Under the pieces are notes generated by a model that was given only the letters and a program-made list of their open reading frames with translations, was not told where the DNA came from and did not search any database. A DNA stretch of 64,000 nucleotides from Kingdonia uniflora (Eukaryota > Streptophyta > Magnoliopsida > Ranunculales > Circaeasteraceae): NCBI GenBank assembly GCA_014058105.1, contig JACGCM010000571.1, positions 1-64,000 on the forward strand. Direction: 5' to 3'. Positions 61,224 to 64,000 of the stretch are shown here, piece after piece. The translations under genes were made by a program, and so were the position numbers. Positions within the stretch are counted from its first letter, which is position 1, and every line of letters starts with the position of its first letter.

Positions 61224-64000
61224 AGACTCCCCCGGTGTCATAAGTACATTTTCACTTCAAAAAATAAGTATCTTTTGAATGAGGACGTTGTACTTCAAGG
61301 ACTCTCCCAGCCTCGTAAGTGAATTTTAGCTTCCAAAAATTACTATCTTTAGAACGAGGACACTCCCGGTCTCGTAAGTGCATTTTTATTTTATAAAATA
61401 ACTATCTTTTGAACAAGAAAGTCCTGATTCCTGTACGCCTCCGGTCTTGTAAGTGTATTTTTACTTTAAAAAATAACCTTCATTTGAACAAGGACGTCCT
61501 ATTTCAAGGGGGGCCGCGGTCTCGTAAGTGCATTTTAACTTTAAAAAATTTGTATATTTAGAACGACGATGTCCGATTTCATGGATCCCCCCCAGTTTCG
61601 TAAGTTCATTTTTCTTTCAAAAAATGACTATCTTAAGAACGAGGATGTCCTACATCAAGGATACCCCGGTCTCGTAAATCCATTTTAACTAAAAAAAATA
61701 ACTATCTTTAGAACAAGGACGTCCTACTTCCCGTACGCCTCCAGTCTTGTAAGTGAATTCTTACCTCAAAAAATGACTATCATTAGAACGAGGAGGTCCT
61801 ACTTCAAGAAACACCCCGGTCTCGTAAGTGTATTTTTGCTTCAAAAAATGACTATCTTTTGAACGAGGATATCGTACTTCATGAACGCCCACGGTTTCGT
61901 AAGTACATTTTTACTTCAAAAAATGACTATCTTTTGAACGAGGATGTCCTACTTAATGGCCTCTCCCAGTCTCGTAAGTGCATTTTTTTATCAAACAATG
62001 ACTATCTTTAGGACGAGAATGTCCTACTTCAATGACGCCCCTGGTCTCTTAAGTGCATTTTAAATAAAAACGAACTATCTTTAGAGTGAGGATGTCCTAT
62101 TACATGGATGCCCCGGGTATCGTAAGTGCATTTTTACTACAAAATATGACTACTTATAGAGTGAGGACATCCTACTTCATGGACGCCCTCGTTATCGTAA
62201 GTACATTTTTACTTCAAAAAATGACTATCTTTAGAACGAGGATGTCCTGCTTCATGGACGCCCCCGGTATCGTAAGTACATTTTTACTTCAAAATATGAC
62301 TATCTTTAAGAAGTGGACATTGAACTTCAAGGACACCCCCGGTCCCGTAAGTGTATTTTTACTTCAAAAAATAACTATCTTTAGAACGTGGACCTCCTAC
62401 TTCCAGTACGCCCCCGGTCTTGTTAGTGTAATTTTACTTCAAAAAATGTCTATGTTTGGAATGAGGATGTCCTACTTCATGGATGCCCCGAGTCTCTTAA
62501 GTGCATTTCTACTTCAAAAAATGACTATCGTAATAATGACGATATTCCATTTCATGGACATCCCCGGTATCTTAAGTTTATTTTTAATTTAATAAATGAC
62601 AACCTTTAGAACAAGGACGTCCTACTACAAGGATGCCCCCGGTCTCGTATGTACATTTTTACTTGAAAAAATGACTATCTTTAGGGCGAGGACGTCCTAC
62701 TTCAAGCACGCCCACGGTCTCGTAAGTGCATTTTAACTTCAAAATATGTCTATGTTTAGAACGAGGATGTCTTACTTCATGGAAGCCCCCTGTCACGTAA
62801 GTTCATTTTTACTTCAATAAATGATAACCTTTAGAACGATGACGTCCTAATTCAAGAACTGCCCCTGTTTCGTATCTGCATTTTTACTTCAAAAAATGTC
62901 TATGATAAGAACGAGGAAGTCCAACTTCAAAGACGCCCCTGGTCTTGTAAGTAGATTTTTACTTCAAAAAATGACTATCTTTAGAACGAGGGCGTCCTAC
63001 TTAATGGACTCCCCCGATATCCTAAGGGCATTTTTGATTCATAAAATGACTCCGTTTAAAAGGAGGATGTCGTACTTCAAGGACGCCCCCGGTATGGTAA
63101 CTTTATATTTCTTCAAAAATTAACAATCCTAAGGATGAGGACGCCCCCGGTAACGTAAGTTCAGTTTTACTTCAAAACATGACTATCTTAAGAACGAGGA
63201 CATTCTATATCTAGGACGCCACGGTCTCGTATGTACATTTTTACTTCAAAAAATTATTATCTTTAGAACAGGGACATCCAACTTAATGGATGCTCCCGTT
63301 CACGTAAGTTCATTTTTACTTCAAAAAATTACTATCTTTAGAACGAGGACGTCCTACTTCAAGGACGCCCCCCGTCTCCTCAGAACATTTTTACTTCCAA
63401 AACCGACTATCTTTATAACGTGGACGTCCTACTTCAAAGACGCCCCCGGTCTCGCAAGTACATTTATACTTTAAAAAATGAGTATTTTTGAATGAAGACG
63501 TCGTACTTCAATGACTCTCCCGGCCTAATAAGTGAATTTTTACTTCCAAAAATGACTATATTTAGAATGAGGACACTCCCGGTCTCAGAAGTGCATTTTA
63601 ACTTTAACAAATAACTATCTTTAGAACAAGGACGTCCTACTTTCAGTATGCCTCTAGTCTTGTAAGTGAATTTTAACCTCGAAAAATGACTATCATTGGA
63701 ACGAGGATGTCCTACTTCAGGGGCATTCACGGTCTCGTAAGTGCATTTTTACATCAAAAAATGACTATCTTTAGAATGGGGACATTCAACTTAATGGATG
63801 CTCCCGGTCACGTAAGCACATTTTTACTTCATAAAATAACTATCTTTATAACGAGGACGTCTTACTTCAAGAATTCCCCCGGTCTCGCAAGTGCATTTTT
63901 AGTTCAAAAAATGACTATCTTTAAAACAAGGATGCCCTACATGAAGAGTGCCCCCGATCTCGTAAGTGCATTTTTACTTCAAAAAATGTCTATCTTTTGA
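60841..64000 (+). repeat. Last HOR stretch, running off the window
   Basis: Begins with a landmark and a standard order up to about 61900. From about 62080 the monomers switch to the left-type modules (TATTACATGGATGCCCCGGGTATCG, GTGGACCTCC, GATATTCC at 62388-62600), then return to the general order with GAGTATTTTTG, CTCTCCCGGCC and a 59-bp monomer near 63573. The array is still in full register at 64000, so it continues to the right. Confidence 0.87.
62388..62600 (+). repeat. Left-type module reappearing near the right end
   Basis: CGTGGACCTCC with CTTGTTAGTG, GAATGAGGATG with CTCTTAAGTGC, then AATAATGACGATATTCC with GGACATCCCCGGTAT. It is followed by an ACAACC monomer, as at 7030 and 21510. 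I see no other copy between 21.5 and 62.3 kb. Confidence 0.83.

Larger units (their letters stand above)
1..64000 (+). repeat. Tandem satellite array, 75-bp monomer with higher-order structure
   Basis: About 850 head-to-tail copies of a 75-bp unit fill the window, with no inversion seen. Fixed landmarks per monomer are GTAAGTGCA, a T run, ACTTC, an A run, TGACTATCTTTAG, the 10-bp palindrome AGGACGTCCT (positions 43-52), TACTTCAAGGACG, a C run and GGTCTC. GGAC occurs twice in the unit (44-47 and 60-63), 16 bp apart. Two shortened forms recur: a 59-bp monomer lacking one GGAC-to-GGAC interval, and a rarer form with a 22-bp deletion across the monomer boundary. Diagnostic variants recur in order, which shows higher-order repeats of about 2-3.5 kb. 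Size, uniform orientation and HOR structure suit a eukaryotic heterochromatic or centromeric satellite; that role is inference. I do not recognise the family. Confidence 0.97.

Noticed and set aside
62086..62592. Longest open frame, 168 codons, repetitive 25-residue peptide
   Set aside because: It is satellite read through: the period is divisible by three and no unit is non-repetitive. Similar frames occur throughout (20341-20829, 21358-21822, 55862-56326), each ending at common variants such as TTTTGA or at a 59-bp monomer. I see no promoter or other gene context.
2331..64000. CRISPR array
   Set aside because: The repeat is 75 bp with no unique spacers; all parts of the unit repeat, and copies diverge over their whole length.
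2331..64000. Known centromeric satellite or CENP-B box
   Set aside because: I found no match to the CENP-B box core, and the monomer length and sequence match no satellite I recognise. A centromere role remains only a possibility.
2331..64000. Bias of substitutions towards A/T transversions
   Set aside because: Variants such as CTTC/CATC, TTTAG/TTTTG and TCTCG/TCACG caught the eye, but a hand tally around 48.96-49.35 kb gave transitions and transversions in similar numbers, with no clear A/T excess.

Overview
The whole window is one tandem satellite array. A monomer of about 75 bp is repeated head to tail, all copies in the same orientation, roughly 850 times. I see no gene, RNA gene, transposon or CRISPR array. 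The sequence must be eukaryotic (a heterochromatic or centromere-like satellite block), but nothing in it lets me name the organism, and I do not recognise the satellite family. The consensus, phased at GTAAGT, reads by position: GTAAGTGCA (1-9), T run (10-14), ACTTC (15-19), A run (20-25), TGACTATCTTTAG (26-38), AACGAGGACGTCC (39-51), TACTTCAAGGACG (52-64), C run (65-69), GGTCTC (70-75). GC is about 44%, with five CpG sites per monomer. Copies commonly differ from this consensus at several positions.

The array is layered. Monomers are not interchangeable: diagnostic variants recur in a fixed order, so there is a higher-order repeat (HOR). The best landmark is a monomer carrying GAAGGCGAGGACGTTCAAC, found 25 times at intervals of 657 to 3459 bp (except one gap of 6.6 kb) and almost always followed by a 59-bp short monomer. 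The HOR is irregular: copies share monomer order but have gained or lost blocks of monomers, as expected from repeated unequal exchange.

Layout: 1-2330 is a strongly degenerate, indel-rich left part (array edge or poor consensus). 2331-9959 is array with the left-type HOR. 9960-11340 is a second indel-rich patch inside otherwise clean array. 11341-22042 is left-type HOR with several clear duplications. 22043-61900 is a right-type HOR enriched in an ATCGAT-bearing monomer. 58.2-61.2 kb holds the most recent duplications, including a 445-bp pair in which I see no difference. 62.0-63.0 kb returns to modules otherwise seen only at 2.5-21.5 kb. The array runs off the right end.

The many open reading frames (up to 168 codons) are by-products of a period divisible by three. 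A single A/T change in the monomer toggles which of two forward frames is open, and recurrent 16-bp deletions break the frame, so I annotate no CDS. The most interesting points are the HOR history, the slippage-type short monomers, intron-like motifs in every monomer, CpG decay, poly-C expansions at homologous HOR positions, and patches that may be assembly artefacts.
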